Source of the DNA: Apus apus | Taxonomy: Eukaryota; Chordata; Aves; Apodiformes; Apodidae | Direction of reading: 5' to 3' | Length of the DNA stretch: 64,000 nucleotides | Assembly (NCBI RefSeq): GCF_020740795.1 | Contig: NC_067289.1 | Span: 21,906,608-21,970,607, forward strand | Shown here: piece by piece, positions 1 through 14,100 of the stretch | Layout of the letters: each line of letters begins with the position of its first letter | How positions within the stretch are numbered: the stretch's first letter is position 1 | Notes under the pieces: model-generated | The model's database searches: none | Told to the model about the DNA's origin: nothing | The model's input: only the letters and a program-made list of their open reading frames with translations | Position numbers and translations under genes: made by a program

Positions 1-1390
1 CCGCTCTAGTTATGCTGTATAATCTGGCAAGGCCTTGATCCCTTGCTCCTTCACCTCTGTAGGACCCTCTCCCTTGGATCTCCATCGAGTGAAGCCCTTC
101 AGCTGCTCCCGTTCCTGTTCACCCATCCTCCTTTCTCTTCCCCTTTCCCACGGGCAGGATGGCTGTGCTATCTCTCCAGGACCGCTGGCACTGTTCAGTG
201 CAGATGAGCTGCTGTCAGCCCTCACTGTGCTGCTGTGTGGGAGCTGTGTGGGAGCTGTGCCCTCCTCCCGAGCCCACCACATCCCACCTAACAGAGGAGC
301 CTCAGGAGAAGGTGCCGAGCCTCAGGCTGGGCCTCGCCTGGCTTTGCCAGTGGCTGAGCGGCCAGTGCCTGGGGGAGCTGGTTTGTGACGGGGTCCCCTG
401 CCCTGCTCCCCCCTGCAGTGCCTGGGGGACACAGGGGTCCTGCCTGCGTTTGGGATCCTTTTCACTTTCCCTTGTCATGGGCGTTGGGGTCTTCTTTGTG
501 CACAAGCAAAAGCAGCGAAGGCCAAAATGACCAGGCAAATCCATCCCCTGCTGGCATCGCTGGCCCTGGGGCGGTTTTGGGGGGAGGGAGAAGGTTTGGG
601 TGCTTGTTGTGCTGTAACCCCAACATTCAGCCTTTCCCCCTGGGTGCCTTCAGGGAGGCTGTCACACCCCTGCCCCAGCAGGAGGGCACAGGCAGAGAGG
701 TACCACCCTGCTCCCACCCCCAGCGAGAGGCACACAGCCCTCCCTGCCTGACCCCTCCACAGGGCACACGCCGGCGGGGCCCGATGCATGACACGGAAGG
801 AGCATCAATACCTCAGATCTTCCCAGCTCACTTGGTAAGATCTCAGCCCCTCCACAAATTCCCTCCACATAGTTCTGACCACTCGGTATGAGGCCCAGCC
901 CGTCAGCACCCTCCACATGGCAGAGAAATCACACCCCAAACAACACAGGACATTGTAAATCCAGCTTGTAAATGAACTTCCCTTCGTTTTGTTCAGTCTT
1001 TCTGATGTGTATCTTGCTTTTTTTTTTTTTTTTTTAGTTCTTTTTTTGCAGATGGTCCTTTCTGGTGTATCAGTTCTCTGCGGTTCTGGTATGAAATTGG
1101 TGTATTTGTTAAAAAAAAAAGTTTGTTCTATTTATTCTTTTTTTTTTTTTTTGGTGGTTTCCAAAAGCCCATTGGTGCATTGTACAATGGGGTCTTGTGG
1201 TGTGTCATGAGAAAGAAAAAATATGCAGATATGTTATGGAGTGACTTTTATTTTCAAAAGATTGTGTAGTTGACAACTATACATATAAATACATATATAT
1301 ATATAATCAAGATACCAAGAAAAAAAAAAATCTAAATTTACCAAAATCTGTATATTTTAATAAATGCATAAAGCTTTATTGTGTGCCTTT
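1..1390 (+). other. Non-coding left edge; possible 3'UTR end of a convergent plus-strand gene
   Basis: No recognisable coding exon. The first 900 bases are GC-rich with only unconvincing short frames; 980-1390 is T- and A-rich and looks like a 3'UTR. A plus-strand AATAAA lies at 1359-1364 and its minus-strand counterpart (tttatt) at 1375-1380, with another minus-strand signal at 1247-1252. In mammals the gene beyond CLDN11 is SLC7A14 in the opposite orientation, so a plus-strand 3'UTR here would fit synteny. That is inference; no SLC7A14 protein sequence is visible. Confidence 0.25.
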
Positions 1391-4020
1391 ACATTTAAAA
1401 ATCAAACAGGAACTACTGGATTTTTAAAGAAAGCCAGAGACAAATGTGTCTTAGTATCAGTTTCCATAGTAATGTAAACCTTTTAAATTAAAGACTAAAA
1501 CAAAAAAATAAAAATAAAAAAACATTTCCCACATGAATTTTGTTAAGCCAATCAGTACCTGAAGATCTGGTATCTTTTCAATGCTAAATTGAAGCTAGAG
1601 ATCAACAAATCTTGCCTTAAGTGCTTCAAAATTTCCCATGTAGAAAATCTGTTTCAGTGGGCTGCTTTTGGTATTTACTTGCACTGTTGTGAAAAAAATG
1701 TTTACCAGTTTACACAAAAAACCCCACAACAAACCACAAAATAACAACAAAGAAAAAAAAAACCTAAAATGAGTGAGAAGTCCTAGGGAGTGCCAACATC
1801 TTTTCCAGCAGTGATGCAGATGTCACTTGTGGGACCACGGCCACCTCTGGCCTGGTACTCAAGGCCACCAGGATTCCCCCATCAGCTCCCTCCTGTTATT
1901 CCTGGAATGTGGGGAAGGGGAGGCTACCAGGTGTGCATCACCATAACTGGTCCTGGTGGAGCTGGGGAGGGCTCCACTGGGGCACTGGGACCACCACCTC
2001 CAGGCCATGGTGACCACCAGAGCTCACTCCCACTGCTCCACAGCCAATATTAGGCACAGTGTGGAGCAGTTTTTCCAATCAGGAGAATTATATTTGACTC
2101 TATTTTGAGGCTCCAGGACAGCAAATGAACACCAAAAACCTTGAAGACCCAACAGCAGGGTGGCCAACCCCGCCCAGGAGAGCCCCACGGGGGAGTAGAG
2201 TGTTTTGGGAGGGTGCAAAGCAGGTATTCCAGCTTTGATCCTGTAAAAACTAGAAACACTTCATGTTCTTTGTACTGCCTCCAAACACTTCCCCTCTGTG
2301 GTGCCAGCACTAATATCCTGTCCTGTTCTTGGCCCCAGCTCCTCACGCCCCATGGCTGCAGATGTCCGTTTTCACCACAGCTGCTCTGGGCTTGTTTTGC
2401 TTTGTTTGGATTTTTCGCCTCTTCCCTGAAATAAAGTTTCTTCCTTCCTCCGAGCAGCTTGCCCAGGGCTTTTTAAGGGTTGGATTCAGGATGGGCTGCC
2501 AGCAACCTGTGACTGGGGCAGGGTGAGCAGAGCCCCAGCACCAGCCTCTGCCCCATGTGCCTGAAGATGCTGAAATACAGCCCAAGGGCGTGGGAACCAA
2601 AGAAACCCAAACCCCAGAAGTGCTGCCTGGCAGGGCTCATTCCTCATCTGGTCATGCACTGCTGCCCAAGCCCCTACAGCAACACCAACACCTTGCCAAA
2701 AAATAAAAACCCCAACCCTTAAGCATCTCAGACAGGTTTCCCTGGGCTTTTCCCTCCTGGATTGCTCCAGGGTGGTTGGCAGGGCAGCCTTCCAGCAGCT
2801 TTCTGCTCTGAGGTCTCCCACGCTGCTGCCAGCCCCGGGGTTAAGCTGCACAATCCACAATCCCCGGGCAGCCTGCACAAGCTGGCACGTCTCTGCACCG
2901 ACCCTTGGCCCGTGGCACCCGCACATCAATGGCAGCACTTAGAGCGTCCCTCCAGGCGTACAACAACTGCCTGTGCCCTGCCTGTGAGCTCATGGGCAGC
3001 GTGTCCTGCTGCCCGCCCGGGGACGCAGGGTAGGGTGGCAGCGACGCCGAGCTCGCGCAACAGAGATGTGTTCAAGGCTGCTCAGTCTGAAAGGCAGATG
3101 CTGGGGTCGCATGTTGGAGGTGGAGGGGGACGCTCAGGCAGCCCGGGACACAACCCATCCCCTCTTGGAGCCTCCTTTTTCATTCCTTTTAAATGCTCCG
3201 GCCTCGGCTTTCCGCATGGAGGTGAGGTGTGGGAGCTGCAGCGCCCTTGCCCATCACCGTGTCCCCCCTGTTTGGGTTCTCCACCTGGCACAGACCCAGA
3301 TGAAAGGACACCCCTAATCCACCGAGGCTTGACTGGCAGCCTTGTTTTCAAACTCTTCTCCACCACCACAAACAATTTGGCTGGTCCTCCCCTCCACTTG
3401 CTCAGTCCTTCTCCTCCTACACCTGGGCTTCCCCTTTGTCTGTGCTTGAACAGCAGCTATTCCTCTTTGCCTGCTCCTGAGGCCTGGCTGATTTAACATC
3501 TCCAGGGACAGATGGGATGTTGTATCCATGTAATTAAATTGCTACAGCCTCTGGTAAGGACGGAGTTAGATCTTGATCTTACACGGTTTCAATCAGAGTG
3601 AAAACCCCAGGTCAGACTCTTATTTTTGTTACAAGCACTTCCAGCAGCAGGAATTGCCAGCTTCAGCACACCCAGGCAGTGCTGGGGAGACATTCCCACC
3701 ACACAGTGGGTTTCTAAGTCTCCCTGATATCAAAAGCACCATGAGCTGATACCTCTAGTGCAAGCTGCCATCAGGAACATTGAAAGAATGAATGGATAAA
3801 GCAGCAGTCAGTAACACGCAGGAAGATTCCTCATCTTTTAAATATTTTTTTAAAAAAACAAACCAAAAGGCCCACTTAATTCCACAGCAGAGCACAATCT
3901 CTCATCCTGAACTGCTATAAAATAATAATAAATTCTTCAAAATCGTTAGGAAATCCCTGTCATGGAAAAGCTAGCTATGGAAACACACAGGAAGGAAGGA
4001 AAAAAAAAAAAAAAAAGCAG
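1391..4020. other. Intergenic sequence, no gene seen
   Basis: AT-rich to about 1780, then GC-richer from 1800 to 3500. A plus-strand AATAAA at 2430-2435 sits in a 3'-end-like context, but no coding exon precedes it that I recognise. The 244-codon plus-strand frame at 2762-3496 has low-complexity, proline/serine-rich composition and no family match I can name. Confidence 0.5.
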
Positions 4021-4026
4021 CCAGTG

Positions 4027-4953
4027 GTTGCAGGTACTCTGTTATTTATTGTACAGTATCTCACTGAAAGTACAAAGGCATCATCAGTATTCACCAGAAT
4101 TGTATTGTAACCGGTACATTACATTGTGTGTTAAAATGTGCTACTTCAACGATGCAAGAGAGAACACAAAATTTAGAGGAAGAAAGCAAGGAGTTTCAAA
4201 AAAATGTAAAAATACATTTTTAGTAACTGATCTGTACAAATCAAAAAAAAATAAACCAAACCAGAGAGTGGGGATTAGAGCCCCCAAAGTCATTTAAACG
4301 ATATAAAAAGGCACTGTTATCTACCGTGTCATTAGGACCTTTGGGTTCCGTTTCCTTCATACTGATGACTGTGGGGGTGGGGGGAAATACTGTTACTAAA
4401 ATGATCAGACTCATACAAAAGTATTTACAAAGAAAGGCAGAAAAAAATTCCCCTACTCTTGTTCCAAAAGAGAAACATTTGCCTGGTTGGAGAGTTCAGC
4501 CTTCCACCCTCTCGCCCAAACCGTGCCAAAGCAGTGACCTTGAAGAGGGGAAAGCAAATAGTGATCCGGTGGGAGAAGCTGCCAGAGTCCTTCTAACAAT
4601 GGGAAAGTGCCTCTGTCTTTTTCTGTTTTATGGAGCTGCAAAATAAAATAAAAACCCTAAAACCCATGTGACAACTCCAAACCATCTGAGTCATCCTGGC
4701 TGCAAGAAGATGGGACAGGTGGTCAGGACAAAATGGAGAGGACTAAGAGGTAGGGCCGGCTGGAGCTTTCTTTTCTAGAGAAGGGGGGAACAGACGGGGA
4801 GAACAACGCTTCAAACTACCAGACATTTGTGCTGCTTTTCTAAATCTTCCCCTGGGGGCCTGACAGCGGTGTCTGTCAGCAGAAGCAAACCCAGGGCACA
4901 CAAACCCACCAGCCAAAGCATCGGACGGCAGCCGCGGGACGTCCCCGGGACGC
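4027..4953 (-). other. CLDN11: CLDN11 3'UTR (probable extent)
   Basis: Runs from the stop codon to the cleavage site expected 15-25 bases after the AATAAA at 4050-4045. It is AT-rich with no conserved frame. The end is inferred from the signal only. Confidence 0.45.
4045..4050 (-). terminator. CLDN11: Candidate CLDN11 poly(A) signal (AATAAA)
   Basis: The minus strand reads AATAAA here, about 0.9 kb past the CLDN11 stop codon, with a long T-rich stretch 25-50 bases downstream (the poly-A run at 4000-4016 on the plus strand). It is the nearest good signal after the stop. Distal signals at 1375-1380 and 1247-1252 could serve longer transcripts. Confidence 0.45.
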
Positions 4954-5186
4954 CTACACGTGAGCGCTCTTCGCGTGGGTGGGGGAGCTGGATCCCGAGG
5001 CGTAGTAGAAACGGTTCTCACCAAACGTCTGGGCATCTCCTGAGCAGCAGACGATGACGCAGCCGCCGAAGAGGCAGAGGGCAGAGCCGATCCAGCCCGT
5101 GTAGAGGGAGTAGCCAAAGCTCATGATGGTGGTCTCGCGGTGGGCGCAGACGGGAAACCAGATGGTCGCAACCACACCGCACATGG
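4954..5186 (-). CDS. CLDN11: CLDN11 coding exon 3 and stop
   Basis: Residues 131-207 and TAG at 4956-4954. Contains the end of helix 3, the second extracellular loop (IWFPVCAHRETTIMSFGYS), helix 4 and the cytoplasmic tail ending in the PDZ ligand AHV. Acceptor CTCTCCCCAG|CCATGT. Confidence 0.96.
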
Positions 5187-8100
5187 CTGGGGAGAGATGG
5201 AAAGGAAAGGTGGCTCTCATGACCCCACCACAGGGACATGAACCACACCAAAGGGGAGAGAAGGCTCTGCAGGACAAAGAGGAAACCCATCCCTCCTCCC
5301 TTGCAGTCCTGCAGCGAGAGCCAGGAGCATCAGGGCTTAGTCCAGGAGATCTCCAAGCAGGAGGCAGCGTGAGAGCTTCGTGGGGAGAAAAGATCAAGAG
5401 AAAACAGCCATCCCTTTCAGACACCAGCAAACAAGAAGGAAAAATGACTGCTGCTTGACACAATCTGATAGATTAATTACTAGGGAAACACATTTGCTAC
5501 CTAGAAATATCTTTAAAGGGGGAATGAAAGTCATCCCTGAAATTGATGCTCTGAAGAGCTGCAGAATTAGGAATAGATTAGATATGAAGCAAGACCACAA
5601 AAGCTGAATGCATCAGTAAGACAGTGAACTCGGTGGCCTGGAGTCAAATGATGCAAATCACTATTTCTGCATGAACTTGTGCTACGTTCTCAGCCCACAT
5701 CAACCAGCATTGCTGCAGTTGCTCTGACTGGTCACAGAAACATTAATGAAATATCCCAGCACTTAGCAAGACAGAGCAGGATTTGTAAAATACAAGAAGA
5801 AAATGGGCAGTGGAAAAATAAGCAGCAGTACAGCATTGGCAAGGATTTTTTTCTGGAGAAGGAAATGTCTCATAACTCTGGAAAGCGATTCCACTTCCCT
5901 ATTGAAAATGTCTCTATATCAGGTGATGGGGACAAATCCAGCAAGACTTTCCAGAAACTTATTGAACTGAATAGAAAAGGAGCCTTATCTGCAGGGAAAA
6001 CAGTATTTCACCTCGAGTCAAAAAATGACTGAGGACTTCCAATTTTGCTTGCAATGCCATAGCTTTTTGCCACGAAAAGCAGGAAGGCCACTGTGGTGAT
6101 GCTGCAGGGACTGCTAGGCAGGTGACATGAGAAGCAGATGCTCTCAGGACAGTAAAATGGGCTCAAATGCAGCACTTTGCAGTCAGCCAGGCTGGAGACC
6201 ACCGGGTTTCAGTTTGTATCACACACAGGGTTTGCTTCGAGCAGGGAGACACCATGTATCCTGCATTCTCCTTGTGCTGCACAAGGTCACACTTGCTGCC
6301 CTCTCTAAGGGTCCTACCTCCATCCTGCAAAGTCCCCACATACAGCTAGGGCAACAGGAGTTGATGGTGTTAATCATCTCACAGGAGCAGGTCCTAAAAC
6401 AATACTCCTTTATGGGCTGTACATCTGAGAAGAATTAATCTGTCAATATTTACTTGCCTCCAGGACAAGCTGTGCAGGACTCCATCCTTGTGGCTATCAG
6501 AGAATCAGAGCAAAACAATAACAGGACCGTGGCAGCGTTACAGGTCTCCACCGACCGTGTTAAAAGGTATCTGGAGGCAGTGTCAAAAAGTTAAGGTTGC
6601 AGGAGGAAGGAAAAAAAAAAAAAGGGGGGGGGGGGGGTGAGATTAAAAATAAAATTGTTTAGTTAAAGTGGAGAACAAACCATAGCTCCTGGCCGGTACA
6701 GCAGAAAACCCATCCCCAATAGCTGCAATTATTGTGAGAGAAAATATTTTCTTATGGAAAAGAGAAGAACATTTGAAGGATGCTAATAAAGCCAGTAATA
6801 ATTTTGGGCCTCCTCAAAGCAAGGACCCTGCGGCTTTGGAAGGAATTTTTGGAGGAGGCAGGGAGGGGAGAACAGCATTTCTCCTGCGTGTGGATCAGTC
6901 CTGCAAACAGCTCATGGGCCTCTAATGCTTTACAACAAAAATGTATCACTTGGGAATCCACAAAGCATTCTAATGGGCTCCAGAATAAAACCTTCTTTGT
7001 CCAAAAAGACACAATAATCTTTTATTTTTCTGTCAGCAGTAAATATATATATATATATTTATGTCCATAGACTGTAAGAGCCTTATCTATACAGACCCTC
7101 CCCCACAACACAGGGCAGAAGAAAACACTTGCAGTGGGGTGAGAAGAGCTCTCAGGGACGCTAACACAATGGCATCTCTTGTGCATGTGGCTCAACTACA
7201 TGTGAAACCACCTTATTTTAATGCTGACAATACCAGAAAGCTGTGAAACAAGCCAAGGACTTTGCATGGGTTAGTTTGACCTCTGTCTTCAGAGGCTACC
7301 AGCTGCCGTCAGTCACCAGCGAGCCCATTGCTCAGCAAGAGGAACACCCTGAAACAGGACTGGATTTCATCGCCCTGCATAGATTAGACTAGGCTGTAAA
7401 TACTCCCAGAAGATGCAAAAAGGACAGTCTGCAATTGCAGTATTTCTTGGTGAACTCAAATTTTGCTCTAGTTTATCACAAAGAAAGGCTGGGGCGGGGG
7501 GGGGGGGGGGGAGGTTGATTTGCCAAGAAACCCAAAGGGATTGTAAAAGCCATTTTAGGGCAAGTTTCGTGTTCTAAAATAGCTGCCAATGTGGAAAAGG
7601 TGTTTGAATAGACATTATCACCCCTCTCTTTGGTGCCAACGCCGAGAGACTCTTTGCCTCTCTAAAAAGAATGTCTTCCTATCATACAGATACTGTAGTC
7701 AATATAGTCAAGCAGGAAATTAGAAGAAAGCCTGCAAATAGAGGGAATATTTCCTATTAGACCAACTACCTTAGGTGGAAAAACAGGCATGGTTTGGGGG
7801 ACACACATGCAGGAAAACCTGCCTGCCTTCTGCAGCTCGAGCAGGCAGCCCTGCAAAAGCCATCTCAGTAATACTCAGTAGGGTTGTCCTTGCTTCATCA
7901 GATCACTGTAAAGCTACAGAGACATAACCCAGGCTCCCAGCATTTCTAAGTCCTTTCTGACTATGGATTTGCAGTGGCTCAATCCATTGAGCTGAAACTC
8001 TTAATATTCTGCATTACTGGCATAATTTAATTAGATGGAAGCGCGTGCAGACAAGAGGCACAGAAGGTGCTTGGGGAGGTGGGGGAGACAGAGCAGGATC

Positions 8101-11100
8101 ACTCCAACTGAAGGGACAGTGAGTCCCTGCCAAATTCCTTAACAGTAAGTTAAAGGCTTTCTACAGGAAAAAGAATACTTCTCTTTCACAGCTAAATTTA
8201 ATTATTCTGAGTTGCTGACTCAAAGTCACACAGATTTCTCTTGCAAAGCATTTGGTTGAAATAACTGTTACCCTTAATACTTTTTTTCCTGTGTTCAAGG
8301 CAGTCTTTTTAACTTAATATCTATTGTTGTACAAGTACATCTTACACAGTGTCCAGAAAAACTTATTAATATTCTTTATTAAGTATGCAATAGTTAACAT
8401 TATCACTTTGCAGTAGTAATTCCCAATAACTAAGATATTTTTCATCTGCGTTTTCCAGTGTCTCAGGTCCCCCAGCTCCATTAGGAAAATGCCTGCTTGG
8501 TTACCAGCACGGGGTCCCCTGAATTAGTATCAACAATACAGGATGGGCCAGGGTTTTTCCATCAACACCAGAACATGAAATGTTTTCATACTGGCTCAGA
8601 GCAAACCTCTGATGACGGTTGTTTTCAGCAATAAATCAGTTCTCTGGGACAGCTGGGATGGAGCAAAGACATAAATACATCAGCAGGCAGGATAGGTGGG
8701 TGTGCACACAGGTTGCCTGCTATTATCAGTGGAGAGAAAAATCAATGGAATATCTGAGCCCATTGTTTTCCTGGCAAGTTTTCAACTTTTGGGGCTTGTT
8801 TGGTTTGTTGGGTTTTTTTTGTTTGGGTTTCTTTCCCCCACACTGTTTCAACCCTGTTTTCCTTTTTAATAAATGTCAGTGACAAAGCACTGTCCCTTCC
8901 CTGAGCAACAAATTAAGATTGCCACGGGGCCAGCTCCCCCGATCACATCTCAACTCTCCATTTCTGCTGTGGTAGTGAGTATTTTGAGGGTTGTTTTCTT
9001 TTAATCAGAGCTCTGGGAGTTGGTTTCCACTTGGAGGAAAAGGCTGGAGCCTGTGCAGTTAGGGAAAACCACAAATGAGAGTTTGGTGGCCAGAGGGAAA
9101 AAAAAAGAACAGTCCAGGGCATACTGCTTCTAGAATATAATGAATTTTAAGTCAGTATTATGAATTTTGATGCCAGATTCATGCCCATTAATGCTCTGGA
9201 ATAGCAACACCTCATTTGAACATAACAGATCATTAATCAGCTTAAATAATTTCACAGTCCCAAGCTCTGTGTGTCATTCTCCTTCCAAAGGGACTGTCTT
9301 GCTTATCAGCCTGGAAAAATCTGGGGTTTGTAAAAATAAATGTGGGTTAGTTTGGGTTTTGGTTTTTAGTTTGGCTGTGTTTGTTTTTCAAAAAAAACCC
9401 AAAAATTTAAGAGCAAAAGGAGCTTACTTATTTTTCATTTGCAACCTGACTAAAAGAGCATTATTGTAATTGTGACTAAAACATTGTGACCTGGCTGCTG
9501 CTCCCAGCCCAGATCATTCTGGACTTCAGTGACAGGAGCAAACCACTTCACCTGCAGATGCTTCCAAACTCACTAGGGTAAAAATCAGTAAGAAATCCAA
9601 ATCCAACCCAAAGAGCATCTGTCTGTCTCTGTAAATACACATTTCCTTTCCTCACAGGGTCTACTCAATAGGAAATCCACCTTTTGAGGCAGAGAGGAGC
9701 CTGGCTTATGGAGCACCACAACCCCTCTCCTCCATCCTCTTACATCTACCCTCCTCCCTGCTGTCACACCACAGCAAGACCAGGATGGAGAAGGATGCTC
9801 CACACCCCAAGCCCCTGGTGCAATGCTTCAAGAGATGGGATGCCATTAGTTCTCACGCACAGCCCTGTCACTGCAATTTGCTTGCTCTGTTTGTGCTGGT
9901 CCTGGAATCCTGCTGCCTGTCAGCAAAGCAGATTTAAGGGCAATATTCTGGTCTCCAGGGCTGCAGCCGTGCAAATGGGGCTGATCTACAGCACAGTTCT
10001 CCTCAAATGGAACCAAAATCTCATGTTTATTTGTGATGAAGTGCAGCTTTGCTGAGCCTTCCACACCCCAGGCAGAGCAGACTTCTCCAGCACCAACAGT
10101 TCATTCACAGGCATAAAAAAAAAATCCTACTTTTTCTTTTGCTTTGCCAAGCCCAAAGACGTGATTGAAGGATTTGGGACAGTGATGAAGGCCACATTCC
10201 AGCAGCTCTCTAACATGGCTGTTCGTGACATCCTAAACCAGCCCTATAAAGCTGATTTTAGGATTTCCATCTGTGGCAAGATGCCCTTAAACCCCACAGG
10301 CATTGAAAGGGCCCCTTGGTCTCAGTCCCTGAGATTTCAGAGGTACTGACTTGTACTAGTTGCTCCTCACCAAGGCACCAGAGGAGGAACTACTTGCAAG
10401 GAAGGAGCATCCAGAGGACAGCCCCTCTGAGTGTGCAGCTATATCCAGTGCCCACTTGAAAAAAAATAAGGAGAAGAAGAAGAAAGAAGACGGGCATGAT
10501 GTCAGTGCTGGCTGCCAGCGACCAGCAGAGCCACACAAAGAGGCCACTTTCCCTCACCCCTCCTCCTCTGCTGCGCAGACGGGTGAAAACAAGGCACCGC
10601 CGCCTGTTGCTGAGATGACGAGGCTTCAAGAACATGCAGGTGTTGTGCTGGGGACAATGAGCTCCACAGTCAGAGCTGCTCAAAACAATCTCTTCCACAG
10701 TCTCTGAGGACGGGAAGAAATTCCCAGGGGAACTTGGAGGCCGAAGGCAAGGCTGGCCAGAGGGGGTTGGGAGGCACAGGGGACATGCCAGCCCTCTTCC
10801 CAGGTCCATGCCACCTCCTTGCTCCCTTCCCTACTGTGCCCATGGGACCAGCACCCCCTCAGCCACTGGGCTTCCCTTCCCACACACCTCAGCTTACACT
10901 CATCCAGCTGCATCTGTGATGCCCAAGGAAAATCCAGAGGCTGCCCTTTCCCTGTAAGCAGCTTGGAAGTTCAGACTCTTTTCCAAAAATAGCGTCTCTT
11001 CCACAGTGACCCAGCAAAACCAGTGCCTGCAGGCAGCTGCCTGTGTGCAACTGCTGTGGCCCTGCCACAGACACAGACGGCGGCCCAAGGACTCCACAAG

Positions 11101-14100
11101 ACAACACACAGCAGGGTTTCCCTCCCCTCCTCACCCCACTTCCATCCCTGTCATCTTTGTCCTCCAACTCCTGCCTTTTGCTCACCCCACAGACCGCAGT
11201 GATGCTGGAGACCTTCAGGGTCAGCCCAGCCTGGACAACCACCTATTAGGTGAAGATGGTCAACCAGCTTGCCATCGCACCATCCTGAACTGGGAGAAGA
11301 CCTCCATCTCTCCACGCACAGTGAGCACCTTACCCAGGAGGATGATGAGGATCCCCCCCAGCTGGGACCGCCGGTACTTGGCAGCTCCAGGCTCGTGGCC
11401 CATCCGGATGCAGGGCAAGACCGTTATCAGCAGGAAGATAGCGGGGAGACCCAGGACGGAGGCGGCGATCATCAGAGCTCGACATGCTTGAACATAACCT
11501 GTAGGCGAGGCAAGAGGGTTTTGATTATTGGACAGAAGAGAAGGAGACCTTTGGACAAAGGCTCCTGTTTGATGGGCTTACATCCCTTGCACGGAGTACG
11601 GGAGACAGGCTCAGTCCCTCGCGCAGACGCTGGAGACAGCGGGACTGCAGTGCAGTGGGTACTGAATGAGCACGGGATCTGCAAGCTCGAAATTTTCCAG
11701 TGGACAAGCAGCACTGCCTGGAAAACAAAAGCTCTTCCCAGCAGGACACTGAGAAATCACGGAGCTGGGAAATACGGGAAGGGAAAGTAGGTGGAACAGT
11801 TAGGAAGGAGTTTCCCCATATCTTTTCACAGGGAGAATTTTGATTAAATAACAAGAATTTAAAGTCTTAAAGAGCAGGTTGGTGTGAGCAGAGGAGATCC
11901 ACAGTCGTCTAGAGAAGGGCTGAGTAGTTGAAGACCCACTACTGAAACACACAGGTCCATGAGATACTACCACCAGCTGCCCTGAGGAGCTGAAGATTGT
12001 TGACCCAGGAGGAGGAGGGATGCTCAGCAATCCCACCACATCCCAGTGCCTCTCTCTGGGAGTCCAGCTTGGTGGTCAGGTTTCAGAAGAGACCTGTGGC
12101 TCAGGCTGAAACAGTTCTTCCTTAGGGAGAAGAAATGACTGCACTTTGCAGAGCTGCTTGAGCTGTCACAACCAAAAGCCACGTCATTCCTTTGGGTCCC
12201 TACAGACATCACAGGACCCCCCAGCATGTCAGCAGTTCCCACCCCTCTCTTGCCTGCTCCCGTGCAGCAGCAGCCCAACACAAGGCAGCAAGGAACAACA
12301 GGGGTAGGACCTGTGCTGGGCAGAGTTGGGACATTCCTACCACTCTGTGAGGGTCTATGTATAAAAATGTTTTTTTTAAAAAAAATAAATATTTGTCTAT
12401 GGTTTATGCATATATAAATTTTAATATATTTTCACAGATAAAACTTTTATATACTATACAAAATTCATATACACTATTTTAAAAAACCCCAGGTCATTAC
12501 TTGCATGCAAGAGTAAATGAAGAAGTGTAAGATTTGCTGCAGTGCCTGGTGAGCCTCCACCAGCTCTCGGGACAGTCCAAGTGAATGTGGCAGCTCCCTT
12601 TCCCCTCCTTATTAACAAAATGAAGCTGCCACAAGCAAACACACTTTCATGATGTCTCTAACAGTATCAGCAAACAGAGGCCTCAAGCAAGTCTTGCTGA
12701 CGTACAGGTAAGACACCAGGCATGAGGATTTTACTGTTCCTGAAAGTGCAGACTCTGTGTATATTGAATATTTGCTTGATTTTTTCACGAGGAAACCTAA
12801 CAAAAAACAAACAAACAAACAAAGTTATGTGAAGAGTTCAGGGAAAAAATTGAGACCCTGAACAAAGGAGCTGGCAGTGCCCCGTGTGGTGTCTGTACAA
12901 CCAATCCCGATTAAATGAGAATACAAACACATTTGTTTTAAAAGATTTAACTCAGGCAATGAAAGACTCCAAATATCTTTCAGCTATTGTGCACACCAGG
13001 ATAAATTTCCCTCTCATGGAAAGCTGTGGGTATCAAATGGGTTACAAGCAGAACCATCTTGTTTTGTGATTTGTTTCTGCTGGAGAGCAGCATTGCTTTC
13101 TGCATCTGAAAGACCTATTTGCCTATTTATTTCATTTCATTCAATAAAATTTCCTCAGAGTGAGCCTTTTCTCTGTCTTCTGTGCTGGATCACATTGAAC
13201 AAAAGTAACAATAGGGAAGGTGAACCTACTAAAATAAAATATATACACAGAGAAAGGGAGAATAGGAGCTAGTCTGAGAGATTCAGTATTGACAAGCACT
13301 GTGATCCAGACTAGCTCTGTAACAGAGAGAAATCCGGGAACAATTTTTCTAACCTCTTGTACAATTACTTACACAACAATTCAAACAAATAAGTAAAGAA
13401 ACAGGGAAGAGGGAATGGTTATTTCTACCCTGTAAGCTTTGGAAGAGACATCTCTGACATGCTAGAGGAGGTGCAATCTAAACCACAGCAGAACGAAGAA
13501 GCGCTACAGGGTTAACAGTGATCAAACCAGATCAGGCTGTGAACTGAACTTACAGGGACAAGACCACACAAGACTTGGGCAGGTTTAATAAGCTCGAAAG
13601 ATGTATTAATACTGAGGAAATACCTTGCTTAATTTTTCCTTTGCAGTAAACTAACTGAAAAATACTATATAATTAGAAAATATCAGGACAAGTTATATGG
13701 AGTTAGATCTGCTTGCCCTGTGCCTTGCCCTAGAAGTTGTGGGAAGCACAAGACCATCCAGGCTAACAACGATCTTCAAAAAGCTTAGAAGCCATGGCAG
13801 CATTAATAAAGGATGCTGAAAGATTCACCATACTCAAAATCATTTTAAGGAACAGAAACTTAACTTTTGTAATACATCATCATCATCTCAAAGCAAAACT
13901 CAAAATACTCTCTTAGATCTCAAAGTACTCTGTTGTACCTCAAATGCTTCATATGCTTTGCAGTGCAACCTAGATACAAGACGTGAAACGAACAGCGAGT
14001 GTTTCCAAAGAGCAATGATTAAACATTAACTGGACTTTAATAGCCACAGGTAACACATGATAACTGGGTTCAATTAAAAGCTATGATTTAATTATAAGAG

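Larger units (their letters stand above)
5187..11333 (-). other. CLDN11: CLDN11 intron 2
   Basis: About 6.1 kb of intron. It holds homopolymer tracts (A13 then G14 at 6611-6637; G16 at 7496-7511), a short (TA) run near 7046-7060 and T/G-rich stretches near 8800 and 9350. No exon-like segment was recognised. Confidence 0.8.

Noticed and set aside
385-891. 168-codon plus-strand frame as the end of SLC7A14
   Set aside because: The translated sequence has no transporter-like hydrophobic segments and does not resemble the SLC7A14 C-terminus as I know it.
2762-3496. 244-codon plus-strand frame
   Set aside because: GC-rich, low-complexity, overlapping frames on the other strand, no recognisable protein family and no splice or start context.
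5679-6032. 117-codon plus-strand frame in CLDN11 intron 2
   Set aside because: No homology that I recognise, no splice signals, antisense to the gene; probably chance.
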